64,000 nt of DNA from the NCBI GenBank assembly GCA_028023455.1, contig JAQFVV010012397.1, forward strand, positions 4,606,888 through 4,670,887, read 5' to 3'. The DNA comes from Epiperipatus broadwayi (taxonomy: Eukaryota; Onychophora; Udeonychophora; Euonychophora; Peripatidae). Under the pieces are notes generated by a model that worked only from the letters and a program-made list of their open reading frames with translations, ran no database searches and was not told the origin of the DNA. This document shows, one piece after another, positions 1 through 10,975 of the stretch. The position numbers and the translations under genes are program-made. Each line of letters opens with the position of its first letter. The first letter of the stretch is position 1.

Positions 1-357
1 AATAATTTTTTTTTAGATTTAAAATCACGCCATATATTTTCTGTTAAAAAATAAATGAGGGCTGGTAGGAACAATAGTTTTAATTATTTAATGTTATAAG
101 AGCTTATCTAAAAATGCAGCAGATGTCCACTTAAGGTCATTTCTTTCAATTAGTAAAAGTTTGTTTTAATTAAATCAAAATTGTAGTCCGAATGTTGACA
201 GGAAAATTAACAATAGAAATTAATTAAACCTTTGTTGAATTCCTTTAGACATTTGGATAGGATTGATTATAGCTGATAAGTGAACAAAGTTTGGAATCTT
301 TTTGTAGTGCTCCAGGGCAGTTGTATTTTCACCATATAGGAGGGTTTTTTTTTTTGT
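1..357. other. A/T-rich spacer, nothing recognised
   Basis: No open frame, repeat pair or RNA-like fold was recognised here. The sequence is low-complexity A/T with short T runs. Confidence 0.5.
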
Positions 358-560
358 TCTTCATTCTAGTAATATTCAGCAAATATTCTAAGAATATTCT
401 AATATCTTTCTAGTAATATTTCAGCAATTATTATATTCTAGTAATATCTCAGCAAATATTCTAAGATTCGAGGAATATTTCTAGCAATTATTCTAGCAAG
501 ATTTCTAGCATTATTCTTCAAGGTATTTTTATTCTAAGATTTCTAAGCAGATTGCTAAGC
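358..560 (+). repeat. Degenerate minisatellite (TTCTAGYAATAT-like units)
   Basis: Variants of TTCTAGTAATAT followed by TTCAGCAA recur at irregular spacing (for example at about 363, 408, 437, 477 and 500), mixed with TATTCTAAGA and TTTCTAGCA. Units are roughly 15-30 bases and diverged, so this reads as an old tandem array and not one unique sequence. No coding potential is seen inside it. Confidence 0.6.
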
Positions 561-2439
561 TTTCAAAATAATTGTTGCTGAACTCTCTGAGATTTTCTAG
601 CTACGTGCCTGCAAACTTAAGTATTTGAAGCTGAGTTTTCATCTTCAAATAAATTTTACCTAGTTCTACAATACCACTTAAAATATCTATGAATCACCCA
701 ATCTTTAAAATTGCTAGCTTTGAAATGTTGGAGTAGAGCCTGCAAGAAGGCTATTTTCTCCTCAGGAATGGCTGGATGCTGCTCTATACCATCTAATGCT
801 GTCATGTAGGAAACCCTGAAATGGCTGCTGCTGCCGAAATATGAATAATACCAGATTTTGCTGCTGAGTCGTATAAAACCTGCCGACAATCAATCTACAT
901 GCAAAAGCTTCTCCAGAGGTAACCCCAACATTAACCCAAGAGCTCTTGTGATTCTCTCCTATAATTAATACACTATAGCTATTTAAATTGTTTGTTCATT
1001 TTACTTTACTTTATCATGTATTCCTTTAAAATGTTCTAATATAATCAATAATTTTGCTCTCTATCCTTGGGTTAATATTTTATATTTATTAATCTTTTTC
1101 TTTATTTAATGTGCCAGAATAGTCTTTGACCAAGTGAATTATTCTGTTTGTTGAAAGCAAGATGCCAATATTAAGGCATTTTAAAAATTATAAATAGTTC
1201 CCATTTTTATTATCTCATGAATCACTCGTTCAAGGGCTATTCTAATCTTAGTCAATATGTGTAATAATTATATAGTTTAAAATCCACATTTATCGATTTT
1301 GACCTAATATGAGAGTATGTGTGTGGTCAATGATTAAATGTGTCACAAATGCATGATTGTGTAAATAAATCTATGTTTTTTTTTCAAACCTGCAAGTATG
1401 CATTTTCCTATTTTAAAATATAGTTTGCTTTAATTTCAAAGTTCGTAATTGAGGTCGAGAATGGGCGAACTCTCTTTAAATAATTATTGGGGAATTGATT
1501 AGGCATTTTCTTTATCTAAGTAAATCCATTTTGTATGCTTTATATACATTAGTTGAGTATTGCTAGTAAGTGAGTTGGTTGTTGAGACCACTTTGTTTCT
1601 CTTCAAGGGTTTTAAATGACCAAGACCATTCCCCTTTCACTTTTTGCAGTTCCCAGGCAGAGGGTGTACTTGAATGTCACACCTGGGAGTTAGACACAGC
1701 CATCACCCAGTTGCTAAGTTTTGGATGAGTCCAGACTTCGGTTGTCCATGACAACACATTCCTATGGATCAATGGCAAGATGCCCTCCATAGTTGTTTCA
1801 CATTTCACTATAATTTTATTTATTTATATTTTACAAAGCATCGGTTATTTAAATGTATCACACCCTCCATCCTTTAATAAATTTCTTATTGGCAATACTG
1901 ACCTCCCAATATAACTTTAATTATAATTATAAAATAAATGCCTTGATCACATCCTGGCTTTATCGCTTAATAAGCTTTGGTTCATGCTATTCTCGAAATC
2001 AAAAAAATATTCTATTAATCCTTAATGTTCAAATGTTTTCTTAAACTTTTATAATTTACTCAAAGCACCTCATACATCTTCCCATCTCTTTTAAGCACAT
2101 TATTGTAATACTATATTAGCCTGATGTATAGACTATGTACTTAACAACCTTTGAATGTAAATTTTTATGGAATGTTATGCTAACAGCCATTTTAGTAAGC
2201 ATCCCTGTCTCATATAAGCAGACAGTGGCATTATATATATTTCTTGCTATAACAATAAATCTTTTAAATCTTATAAACTAATTTTGATCTTTTGTTTTAT
2301 CAATCCCTATCACTGTCTCAGTCTATATATCTATTTTATACATTTCTTTTGTACTATCCATAGTTGTTAATTAGCAACCCAACTTATCCCATAGTATAGA
2401 GTCCCTTTGTTTCTCTCTGACCACCAGGCACTGGTAAAG
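561..2439. other. Spacer with two G/C-richer islets, no gene called
   Basis: An open frame of 77 codons on the minus strand (656-889) lies in a slightly G/C-richer patch, but I recognise no domain in it. A second islet at about 1600-1800 has a plausible 3' splice-like tract (TTTTTGCAG, ending near 1649) followed by about 25 open codons and a stop. Neither resembles a known family, and the second may be an old SINE or exon-like fragment. The rest is A/T spacer. Confidence 0.35.
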
Positions 2440-2610
2440 GGATATATTATTAGTAGCATTAGATGCATTATCATGTAGGTGGCACTGTGGAATTTAGACT
2501 TTAGATTCAAACCTAGGTTATCTAGAAGGCAACCTCTCCTAGAGTGTTCACTTTTGTGTTTTGGGTTTGAATTCTGCAGTGTGTTAGCAAGATAGATGAA
2601 TCTGACTGTT

Positions 2611-2645
<35 letters not shown>
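2440..2645. repeat. tRNA-like (SINE-like) fragment ending in (AT)n
   Basis: The minus strand shows a stretch resembling the B box of tRNA-derived SINEs (AGGTTTGAATC, about 2505-2515), with GGTTGCCTTCTAG about 20 bases upstream like the anticodon-arm part of a tRNA head. The plus strand has a second B-box-like GGGTTTGAATTC (about 2564). An (AT)n tract at 2613-2643 follows. The pairing of opposed tRNA-like pieces resembles the inverted SINE-like pairs elsewhere in this window. Diverged and short; moderate to low confidence. Confidence 0.35.
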
Positions 2646-2649
<4 letters not shown>

Positions 2650-3307
2650 AAATAAAAAAAGTAATAATAATAATATTTTTTTTATTTTTTCATGAATTTA
2701 AAGCTGTATAACATTTATTGTCACATGTTTAAATTTAAAAATGACATCTTGAGAAGATTAATAAGTGAAACGAAAATCTATTTGATATGAAATTAAATTG
2801 CATAGGAACAAGTTGTCTGTTATTTTGATTTCTTTATAATTCAATTGATTAAAAGTTCATAAGCATAAATACTTTATTATAATAAATTACATATACAAAA
2901 CAAAAACAATTTTTTATACATACTAAAACCACATAAATTTGTTTGAATATTTTTTACTCTCCTCCCATTAAAAAAATATCTTCCAAATAAATGGTATAAA
3001 TATTTTATAATAAAATACTCTTTTAAAGTTTTATTTATAAAAGAATAATTAATTATTTGTAGATTCAAATATTAATCACCCTATTTTTTTGGTAAATAAT
3101 AATAATTTTTATATTTTCTTAAATAAAAGTTATTTAGAATGGTATTTATTAATTTATTTTTTTAAAATTATTATGTACTACTAAATCTGTTTTCGTTTTC
3201 AAATCAAATTACAAAATACTTTTAATAATAACTTTATCTGTAAAAAAATAAGCCTTTCTCTTTTATTCACTTAACATAGTTTTTTCTCATATGTTTTATT
3301 TTCCAGA
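2646..3307. other. A/T-rich spacer, nothing recognised
   Basis: Very A/T-rich sequence with homopolymer runs. The open frame at 2877-3068 has biased, low-complexity codons and matches nothing I recognise. Confidence 0.5.
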
Positions 3308-4063
3308 TTAACCCTTTTCCCGCGTCCGACGAGGCTCCTCGTCGACATCTGAAATCACTCTAACTCAGCCCGTTTTCATATGAAAATATTCGTTAAATAT
3401 GTATTGAATTCGTTTTTAAAAGTTCTGTACGATGGTGACATCTTCCGATTTATTTTAGAAGTAAAAAATAGAAAAAAAAACGCATTTAAACCTAAACAAA
3501 GAAGGAACATTATTTGTGATTGGTTCTTAGCATGCTCTCAGCCGAAAAAGACATTCTGATTGGCTGGAAAGAACAAAGAAACTGCCTGATCAAAGAAAAT
3601 AAAGAAAAACGCTGAGATTTTCATTTCGAATACGATTTAAATTATTATTAAATAATATTTATGGAAATTAAACATAATTTTCAGAGAGAATAATAAAAAA
3701 ACAAAATTATTTTCGAAAAATATTGAAGATTTTGGTACAAATATTGAAGTTGTAATAAAAAGAAATATTTACTTTTCTATAACGTAAAAGTCGATCTTTT
3801 TGTTTACATTATAACTTTTATGTTGCCGATATTGAATATCTTAGAATAAATAAATAGCAATTTATTTTTGAAAGAACTTTCGTTGTCTTCACAACCTGAA
3901 AAATTAATTATATACTTTTTATAAACATATCTGAGTTGAATTTAATATTATAGGCAAATATGTTTTAACAATAGGCTTTGTCTTCAGTTTGTGAGTTGGC
4001 CAATTAAAAGATTTGATTTTTATCTGATACAACCAATGATAAAATTAGCGGTTTAAGGGTTAA
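3308..4063. mobile_element. piggyBac-type MITE, copy 1
   Basis: The element is bounded by TTAA on both sides (3308-3311 and 4060-4063). Its ends read CCCTTTTCCCGCG on the left and GCGGTTTAAGGG on the right, so the termini are CCCTT/AAGGG inverted repeats next to a TTAA target. TTAA targets and CCC-starting inverted ends are hallmarks of the piggyBac superfamily. It is 756 bp with no transposase frame, hence a non-autonomous MITE. A near-perfect 18-base palindrome (CGACGAGG-CT-CCTCGTCG) lies just inside the left end. A second copy at 40796-41562 shares most of its length, including the block around GACATTCTGATTGGCTGG. Its base composition is visibly less A/T-biased than its surroundings. Confidence 0.85.
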
Positions 4064-5700
4064 TATAATTTATGTTATTTTTTAAAAAAATATTTACAAT
4101 CTTTTTTTATTTTTATTTATTTTTATTATTTTTTAAATGATTGAAATCTAATTTTTTTATTTTTTATAAAAGTATCTATATTTAGAAAAGTTCAGGAATT
4201 CTTGAAAAATTATATATATATTATCAGAACTATCCAAATAATAGATAAGAATAAAGTAAGTGAGTAATAATGAAAGAATAGATTCAAAAATAATGAATGG
4301 GATGAAGTTTGTCAAAGGTTATGAGAAGAAATTGAAAACTTACTGATCTGAAAGATGACTAGGATATTTTTTCCCAATAGATAAGATGTAATTAGAAAGA
4401 AGGCATAATGAAATAAAATATGAAGATTTATAAAATAATTAATTTAATTTTACTTGCAACCAAGATGTAGATAAAAATAGTTTTAATAGATTAGCTGTGT
4501 TTTTACTGAAGAGAAGTTTGAGTTAAAAATATACATAACATAAAAGACACTTTGTGAAAAAATTTGTAAAAAAATAAAGACTAAATTAATATAGATTTTA
4601 TTTATCTGAAAGTTGAAAAAATTTTATTTTGTTTATTATTATAAAACTGTGATAATATCCTTTCTTTTCACCTATTATTAAAATAAATAAATAAATAAAT
4701 AAAAACTTTTTTTTTTTGGAACATCATAAAATTTTCTAAAACAAAAAAAAAAACAAAACAAAACAAAAAAAAACTTGAAAATATTAAATTACCTTAAATA
4801 AAATCATAGATAAAAAAAATTACAGTGCTATTTTAAAGTATAGTACAATACATGTGCAGGGATTTGTTGAATATCACTAGAGAAATATTATTAGGAGCCA
4901 ATTTACTTAAATAGCAATCTAATTTTTATAAAAAATAAAATTTAATTAGAATCCTAGCATGATTAAAAAGAAAGAAAGTATGAGCTCTTCAAATATATAT
5001 AACACAGATATAATATATTCATACTTTTAAAATTATTTTATATCAAAGTAAATATATTCTGTCACATTAAGCTGCTTTTATCATTATTAATTATAAGTTT
5101 GTTAAATTAGTGTTATAATATTTAAATAATTGAAATGCTGTAATTAATTTTATATAATAATTTTCACTTATTATTATTAAAATTTAATTTTTATAAAAGT
5201 CTATTTTCAGAAGCAGTAATCATTTTCTTTATTCCAGTCATCAATTATAAACTTGAATAATAAAAGAACACTTATACGGAAGAGCAATTATGGTATCATT
5301 CCCGGACTAGTTTTTACCTTTACAATAGATAATTCTGAAATAAAGAAAATAAAGTCTGCTCTTGAAGCTTATGCTAAATGCAAGCAAATAAAATCGTATA
5401 ATATTTTTCTGGAATGTAACAACAAATATGTTGTAAAAATTATTGCTATATTTCTCTTTCCTTCCACTCGCCCTCCCCTTCCATATATATATATGGAGTA
5501 ATTTTTAATCATTTAATGATTTTTGTTAAGTGTTGGTTTTCATTTTTTAGAATTGTTTCAAAGTTTTATTTACAAGCCAATAAATAATTTAGATTATTAG
5601 TTCTTATTACATTATGCAATTCATCGGGAGAGAGGGCTTTTTAAAATAATTTATTATTTTAATATTTGAATACAAGTATAATTTATGTATTTGGTGTTTA
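4064..5700. other. A/T-rich spacer, nothing recognised
   Basis: Mostly A/T low-complexity sequence, including an (AAAT)n tract at about 4680-4705 and A-rich runs near 4740-4770. The 82-codon frame at 5253-5501 has no recognisable domain and I do not call it a gene. Confidence 0.45.
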
Positions 5701-5760
5701 GTTGTAATTATAGGGAATTTGAACACAGACTTTCAAACTCCCTTCAGTTATTATTTTGTA
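5701..5760 (-). repeat. tRNA-like end of the hammerhead/SINE-like family (fragment)
   Basis: Read on the minus strand this piece carries GAAAGTCTGTGTTCAAAT followed by TCCC, the B-box-bearing end shared with the copies at 17676-17740, 37411-37575 and 58590-58655. The hammerhead part of the family is absent here. It is a fragment of a dispersed repeat, not a tRNA gene. Confidence 0.5.
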
Positions 5761-6111
5761 CGTTTAGCTACAAATTAAACAAAAGTAAACAAAAAAATTT
5801 TGATTTTAAAAACAAAAATGTATTAAATATTGATCAGTATTAGTACATTTTAACTTTTAAATTCAGAAATTTTACTTTTTTTTTTTTTTAAAAAAAAAAA
5901 GAAGTTTGTCTTTTGTGATGTCACAAAACGTTTGAACACCAGGAATAACAGAAGTAAACTTTGATCCAAGGAATTTTAAATTTTAGAATTATCTCATCAA
6001 TAAGTATACTACGTAAATAAATGCAAGTAAATGTCAGCTCTAATCATTGTGGATAATATATATAGAAAATAATCCCAGTGCATAACGCTATACTGAAATA
6101 AATATATATAA

Positions 6112-6375
6112 ATATTAAGCATAAATCACCCCACATGGTTAAGAAATCCAGTACTGCCCTCTGTGAATTAACATATAAAATACATTAGAGTTCGTATTTC
6201 AAAATAGCCTGGCTATTTTGAAATACGAACTCTAATGTATTTTATGTGCTAATTCACAGAGGACAGTACTGGATTTCTTATTTTGAAATACGAACTCTAA
6301 TGTATTTTATATGTTAATTCACAGAGGGCAGTACTGGATTTCTTAACCATGTGGGGTGATTTATGTTTAATATAT
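6112..6375. repeat. Fold-back repeat with a partly duplicated right arm
   Basis: The left arm (about 6112-6207) and the outer right arm (about 6281-6375) are near-perfect inverted copies, ending in AATATTAA(G/A)CATAAATC and its complement. Between them sits a second, shorter copy of the right arm (6216-6280), a direct 65-base duplication of 6281-6345 with a few differences. The centre at 6205-6216 is AATAGCCTGGCTATT. There is no coding capacity. It is a palindromic MITE-like or fold-back element; the class is unknown. Confidence 0.75.
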
Positions 6376-7910
6376 ATATATATTATAACCATCATACTAC
6401 TTGAAAAAATTGACAAATCACTCTTCATCATGTATATGTATTTCAGAACTAACTTCCTTTGTCAGTAGTACTGCCAACAATCCACATAAATACAACATCA
6501 TTTCAATTATATTAATATGTAATGGTGTTCATCTTGGAGTCAAAGCTAAAATATTTAGTACTATGATAATTTATTGTAAACTATCCTATTACATGTTTGA
6601 TATTAATATGAATCATGTTGCTATTAAATTTACATGAGTTATTGGTACTGTTCCAAAGTAGCTGACAAAGTTATTCCTAACTGCATGTTTACTGCAGACA
6701 CATTTGTTAACTTTTTCATAAAATATGGCACAGTTGTATTAAATAAATGTATTTCACATGACTAGACATCTTTTCATATTTATTTACATCTAGTTTAAAC
6801 TGCATTAACCTATTTAATATTTAATAAACTTGCTATGTTATGATAACAACATCAGTGTTTATTTTTATGTCATTATATTTATATTAATTATGCTATTTTA
6901 AACATATTTTTATTTGAGCTATCATAAAAAAGAAAAAGTAATTTGAAAATTTTAAAGTAGTATTCAAAAACGTTTTATCTATACAAATACATGGACAATA
7001 TTAGACAACACATAAATAGTAAGAATTCTCTAAGTACAGGAAATTAAAAAAAAAAAAACCCATTTCTATTGGCTTTCAATGTTAATAGGCTATTTAATTT
7101 TTCAGCTTTCCATAAATTTTTTTAATCATTATTTTAAAAAAAAAACTTTTAACAATATTCATTTATTATTTATATAAATGTCTAGAGTTGAATTTAAATT
7201 TGACAGTTAAAAGTAAGTTATATTTTAATCATATTTATATTATTTACTTTAGATAAAGGTCGCCTGCATTATAAATAATAAAATTTTAAATTATAGTATT
7301 ATATATATAACATTCTGTAGAATCGGTTATTAGAGACTTGATTTTACCAAACATTCTTTGTCAGCTATAATGTTTACAACATAAATTACTTTGGAATTAT
7401 TTCCCAGAAGTATATAATCATTGATACAGTATGCTTCATATAGATCTATATTATCATTTTATCAATTTTTAAGCTGCTTTATTGCTAAGAAAATGTTTTT
7501 TTATATTTAATATTTTGTCATCAATCTTTTCAACTATTTATAATTTTATTTTCAAGATACTTATGAATGCAAACAATCATATATTAGAGAGTTGAAGTGT
7601 GCATTAAAAAATTGTTAATGTGATATTCAACTTATATTCAAAAAAGCAAGCAAAATAATTAGTTTTTTTAACTATAAATTATATATATATTAATTATTAA
7701 GAATTAATTAAGAATAAAACAAAATAAAACAAAATGAACATTAAATTAAATCTTCAAAATCTAAATGTAAGAGAATTCTATTTGATAAAGGTCTGAAAAG
7801 ATATAATATTGATATAACTACTCTTAATGGATATTATCATCCAGAGAAAAGAAATTGAACTAAGTATATGACTTTCTGTTTTTTGGAAAAGACAAGTTTT
7901 TGAATGCAAG
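6376..7910. other. A/T-rich spacer, nothing recognised
   Basis: No recognised domain, repeat partner or RNA fold. The 78-codon frame at 6401-6637 matches nothing I know and is not called. Confidence 0.45.
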
Positions 7911-7911
7911 T

Positions 7912-8005
7912 GTTGTTAGCCGAGAGGTCATTGCAGCCACCTTGCAAGCAAGTAGTTGGTTGCAGCTGGTTGTAGGTTCGCCTCCTGACTGATGCTATGA
8001 CATAT
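7912..8005 (+). repeat. tRNA-derived SINE head
   Basis: GTTAGCCGAGAGGTCATTGC resembles the tRNA A box region, and GGTTGTAGGTTCGCCTCC about 45 bases later resembles the B box (GGTTCRANNCC). The stretch then continues GATGCTATGACATATAG. The minus-strand copy at 17835-17925 ends in the same way (CAACGCTTTGACATATAA), which marks the two as members of one SINE family. No intact cloverleaf is seen, so this is not a functional tRNA gene. Confidence 0.55.
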
Positions 8006-9035
8006 AGAAAAAAAGACTACAGAGTATTGGATTTGCTTTAAAATCTAATTTGGTATGTTATATTCTTGCCATTTTTTAGATGTATCAATAAAAAGTTAAT
8101 GATATTAAAAGTTTATTTGCAAATTGGTGCTTCTGCTCACTTTATCAGAAAAAAAAAATTATCCATTGGATAGTGTTTTTGCATAATGTAATTAAAATAT
8201 TGAATGTTTATTGTTTGGCATTTACTAATCATTACCTGCAAGATATTGGAAATAATTTAAATTATTTGAATTTGAAAGGTATGCTCATAATGAATTTTTG
8301 CCACACATGCATTGACTATATAAATAATCTGCTTAGGCAGAAAAATGGCTGTGAAAAAATTTCAATGCTTCATGTATCTAACATTAATATCTTATGAATT
8401 AGTTATATTAGGGAATTAAAGTACAGAAGTTATAATTACATGAATGCTTATAGATTTAAATTGTTAGACAGAATATAAATTAGTATATTCCAAGATTAAA
8501 ATAGTCATTCCATTTAAAATATATTCAAATAGAAATTTGATGTTTGTATTATAGAAGCAATTACTATTCAAGATATTTAAATATTAAATTTGGCAATTTA
8601 CATTCTCAGATTTTGTCATGCTACTATAATGTTGATTTTTTATAGGAATGTATTGTAAATAAGTTTAAGCCTGATCTTGGGTTCACTAAAAAAGAGACCT
8701 AATTTCATTATTCATGACTTGATAAACAAATATATTACACTCTTTGGTTGTTATAATAATTCAATAAATTCTGTCTTCATAAACAATATTGAATTTAAAG
8801 CAAAAGTTTAATGACTACAAAAATGTATAAATATGATTGAAGAATTAAAACTAAAAAAAAAAATAGTCATTTACTGAATATGATTAGATTTTTGATACAT
8901 TAAAAACAACATACATATTTGAAAAATGATGTCATAATCCTATAAAATCAATATTTGCCATTCTTTTATATAATAAGTATAATATTTCAAATAGTTAAGA
9001 GAAAAACATGAGAATTCATGTGATTGGAGTTGTTA
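8006..9035. other. A/T-rich spacer, nothing recognised
   Basis: The 74-codon frame at 8173-8397 is A/T-biased and not recognisable. The upstream part of the LINE relic that follows may extend into this stretch, but I could not align it. Confidence 0.4.
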
Positions 9036-9039
9036 AAAT

Positions 9040-10110
9040 AGCTCTTTTAATTCTATAAATAAAAAGTCCTGATGGAATATATTAAGAAACTTTAAAATAT
9101 GGTGGGATTTGAATATTTTAAGAATATATGAATCGATACATGTATAGCATGCACATTTTACAATTCAAAATCTATATTGTGTCTTTTAAAATATATTATC
9201 AATTAAAGAGAAAATATTTTCAAGACTTGTATTAAATAAATTGTTTTTAATCATATATTAGTGATTACCAGAGACCGAGTATGATTTTAGAGAATCAAGA
9301 ATCATTGTATATATGGTTTCTGCTATTGCCAAATACAAAAAATACCATTAATAAAATAACAATTTATATATGGTTTTTGTTGATTTAATCAAGGTATTTG
9401 ACTCATTTAAAAAAGTTGTGGCAAAGATTAAACTTAATTAGTTCGCTATCAATTTTTTTTTTTAATTTACATCTTTTACATAATAGAATGAAAATAATTA
9501 TTATTGGTAATTTAAAATAAAAACTAGTGTTAAATAGGCCTATGTGTTTTATTTTAATAACAATAAAAATACAATTTACAAGTGGCTTTATGAAGTTAAA
9601 CTTTTCAGGTGCCCAGATATTCTTAACTATTTAAGTTTTAGGAATATAATCTCTTCAACTAATTTAGTTGTTTAGAACTGATATTTTACCAAATTTATTA
9701 ATTAAATAGAGACATGTTACTCCACCCTCATTATAAAAAGATATATTTAAAGACTGTTATATTCTGAAAATAGGATAGAAAAATTATAAGATCAACTGAT
9801 ATATTTTTAATTGCTGAATTTAATGATACTGATCTAATATTATAAAAGTTCTTCTTTGTTAGAATGAACATGTAAACTCAATAATTGACAACAGACTTTT
9901 TAAAAAAGTATTTTATACTAAACATGAGCATGAATTTTTTTTTGTAAAAGTCAGATTCTATTTATATTATAAAGATTATATCTAAGAGACTTTAAAAAAG
10001 TGCAATATTGATTCTTTCATTAGAAAGATATGATTGAGAATGGAGATAAAAACATGATGCAGAAATTAAAAGATAGCATCACAAAAAACTAATTTAACAG
10101 ACTAAAAGAC
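9040..10110 (+). pseudogene. Decayed LINE (non-LTR retrotransposon) reverse transcriptase
   Basis: No long open frame survives, but translation through stops gives a colinear LINE protein. Near 9062, KSPDGIY then ETLKYGG matches the (K)(A/S)PGxDGIP...HGG linker before the RT domain. At 9264-9300, LPETEYDFRESR matches the RT block usually written LPExQxGFRxxR. At 9368-9408, YMVFVDLIKVFDSF matches the F-V-D-L-x-K-A-F-D catalytic block A, with its aspartates kept. Around 9889-10085, NRLFKKVFY, then YKDYI and LKKCNID, match the conserved C-terminal tail (RLPKxLFY...RYKDxLKxxLKxxxID) of a LINE type common in marine invertebrates. Roughly every 15-30 codons there is a stop or shift, so it is old. 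The clade is uncertain (not the RTE type seen at 49.6 and 58.7 kb). Confidence 0.75.
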
Positions 10111-10642
10111 CATGGTGGTTTCAATTTATGAAACAAAACTATAATTACTTTGCTTTACTTTGAAATATTAGTTGTTTTAACTTAATGATATTAATTTCTG
10201 TATATAATATTTAAATAAATATAAAATTTATACATTTTTCTATTATAATTGTTATTATAATTTTTTTATATAAGCATATATAGTGAAGTCACGATATACA
10301 CATTATCAATATATACTACTTCAATTATATGCTATCCAAAAAATATCTATACAAGTAAACAAAAAGTGAAACATTAAAATTCATAAATCCAATAAATTTT
10401 ATTTTAAAGTCTTTATGGAATCATATTTATTAATAATATTTAACAACTTATATTGAAAACATCAAAACAAACAGAAAAAAAAACATTCTATTGATAACAA
10501 GACTACTGTTTTATTTTTATTGGAGAGAAAAAAAGTCATTGAAGAAAAGAGATATTTTCCACAGCAGTATTTAATTGTTATAAAAGTCTGAACTTTTGCT
10601 ATTCATTTTATTTAAAAAAATAAAAATATCATAGGATAAATT
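10111..10642. other. A/T-rich spacer, nothing recognised
   Basis: Low-complexity A/T sequence between a LINE relic and a long-armed repeat; nothing else seen. Confidence 0.45.
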
Positions 10643-10915
10643 ACTACAGTTTAATTGATAAGTGTCACATTTGCTGTCCTCACCACTTTGACAGAAATCA
10701 CTTAATGAAGGTATATTAATAATTTTTATTAGTCAGTCATTAGACTAGAGATTATCCAGTAATAATTAATATTTCTGTAGTGTAATTTTCACTACACTCC
10801 TCACACACAAAGTAGGGACTGATTTCTATTCACTTTTGATACCTTGTTGAGAGATGTAATCATAAAAATATGACCAAAGAAATGTGAAAAAGATTTATGA
10901 TCCCCAAGATACATA
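10643..10915 (-). repeat. Long-armed inverted repeat element, copy A (truncated)
   Basis: Starts with ACTACAGTTTAATTGAT, as does copy B at 15275. The arm with TTATTAGTCAGTCATTAGAC is followed by an inner segment (CACACACAAAGTAGGGACTG...CCAAGATACAT) that appears in copy B in reverse complement. Copy A is therefore in the opposite orientation to copy B and lacks the second arm, which is replaced by a hammerhead-family fragment at 10916. No coding capacity. Confidence 0.65.
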
Positions 10916-10975
10916 TTTCATGCTGACCCAGCACCCATAAGTTGGGTCAGAACACAATTTCTTACACATATCTTT
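10916..10975 (-). repeat. Hammerhead/SINE-like family fragment (degenerate ribozyme part)
   Basis: The minus strand reads GACCCAACTTATGGGTGCTG, then GGTCAGCATGAAATATG. This aligns with the hammerhead part of the copies at 58502 and 62820 (CCAA-CTGATGA-stem II-GAAAT). The CTGATGA core is mutated to CTTATGG, so it cannot be an active ribozyme, although stem II and GAAA are kept. Confidence 0.55.

Noticed and set aside
7912-8005. Functional tRNA gene
   Set aside because: A- and B-box-like motifs are present, but the acceptor and anticodon stems do not close, and the tail is shared with another dispersed copy.
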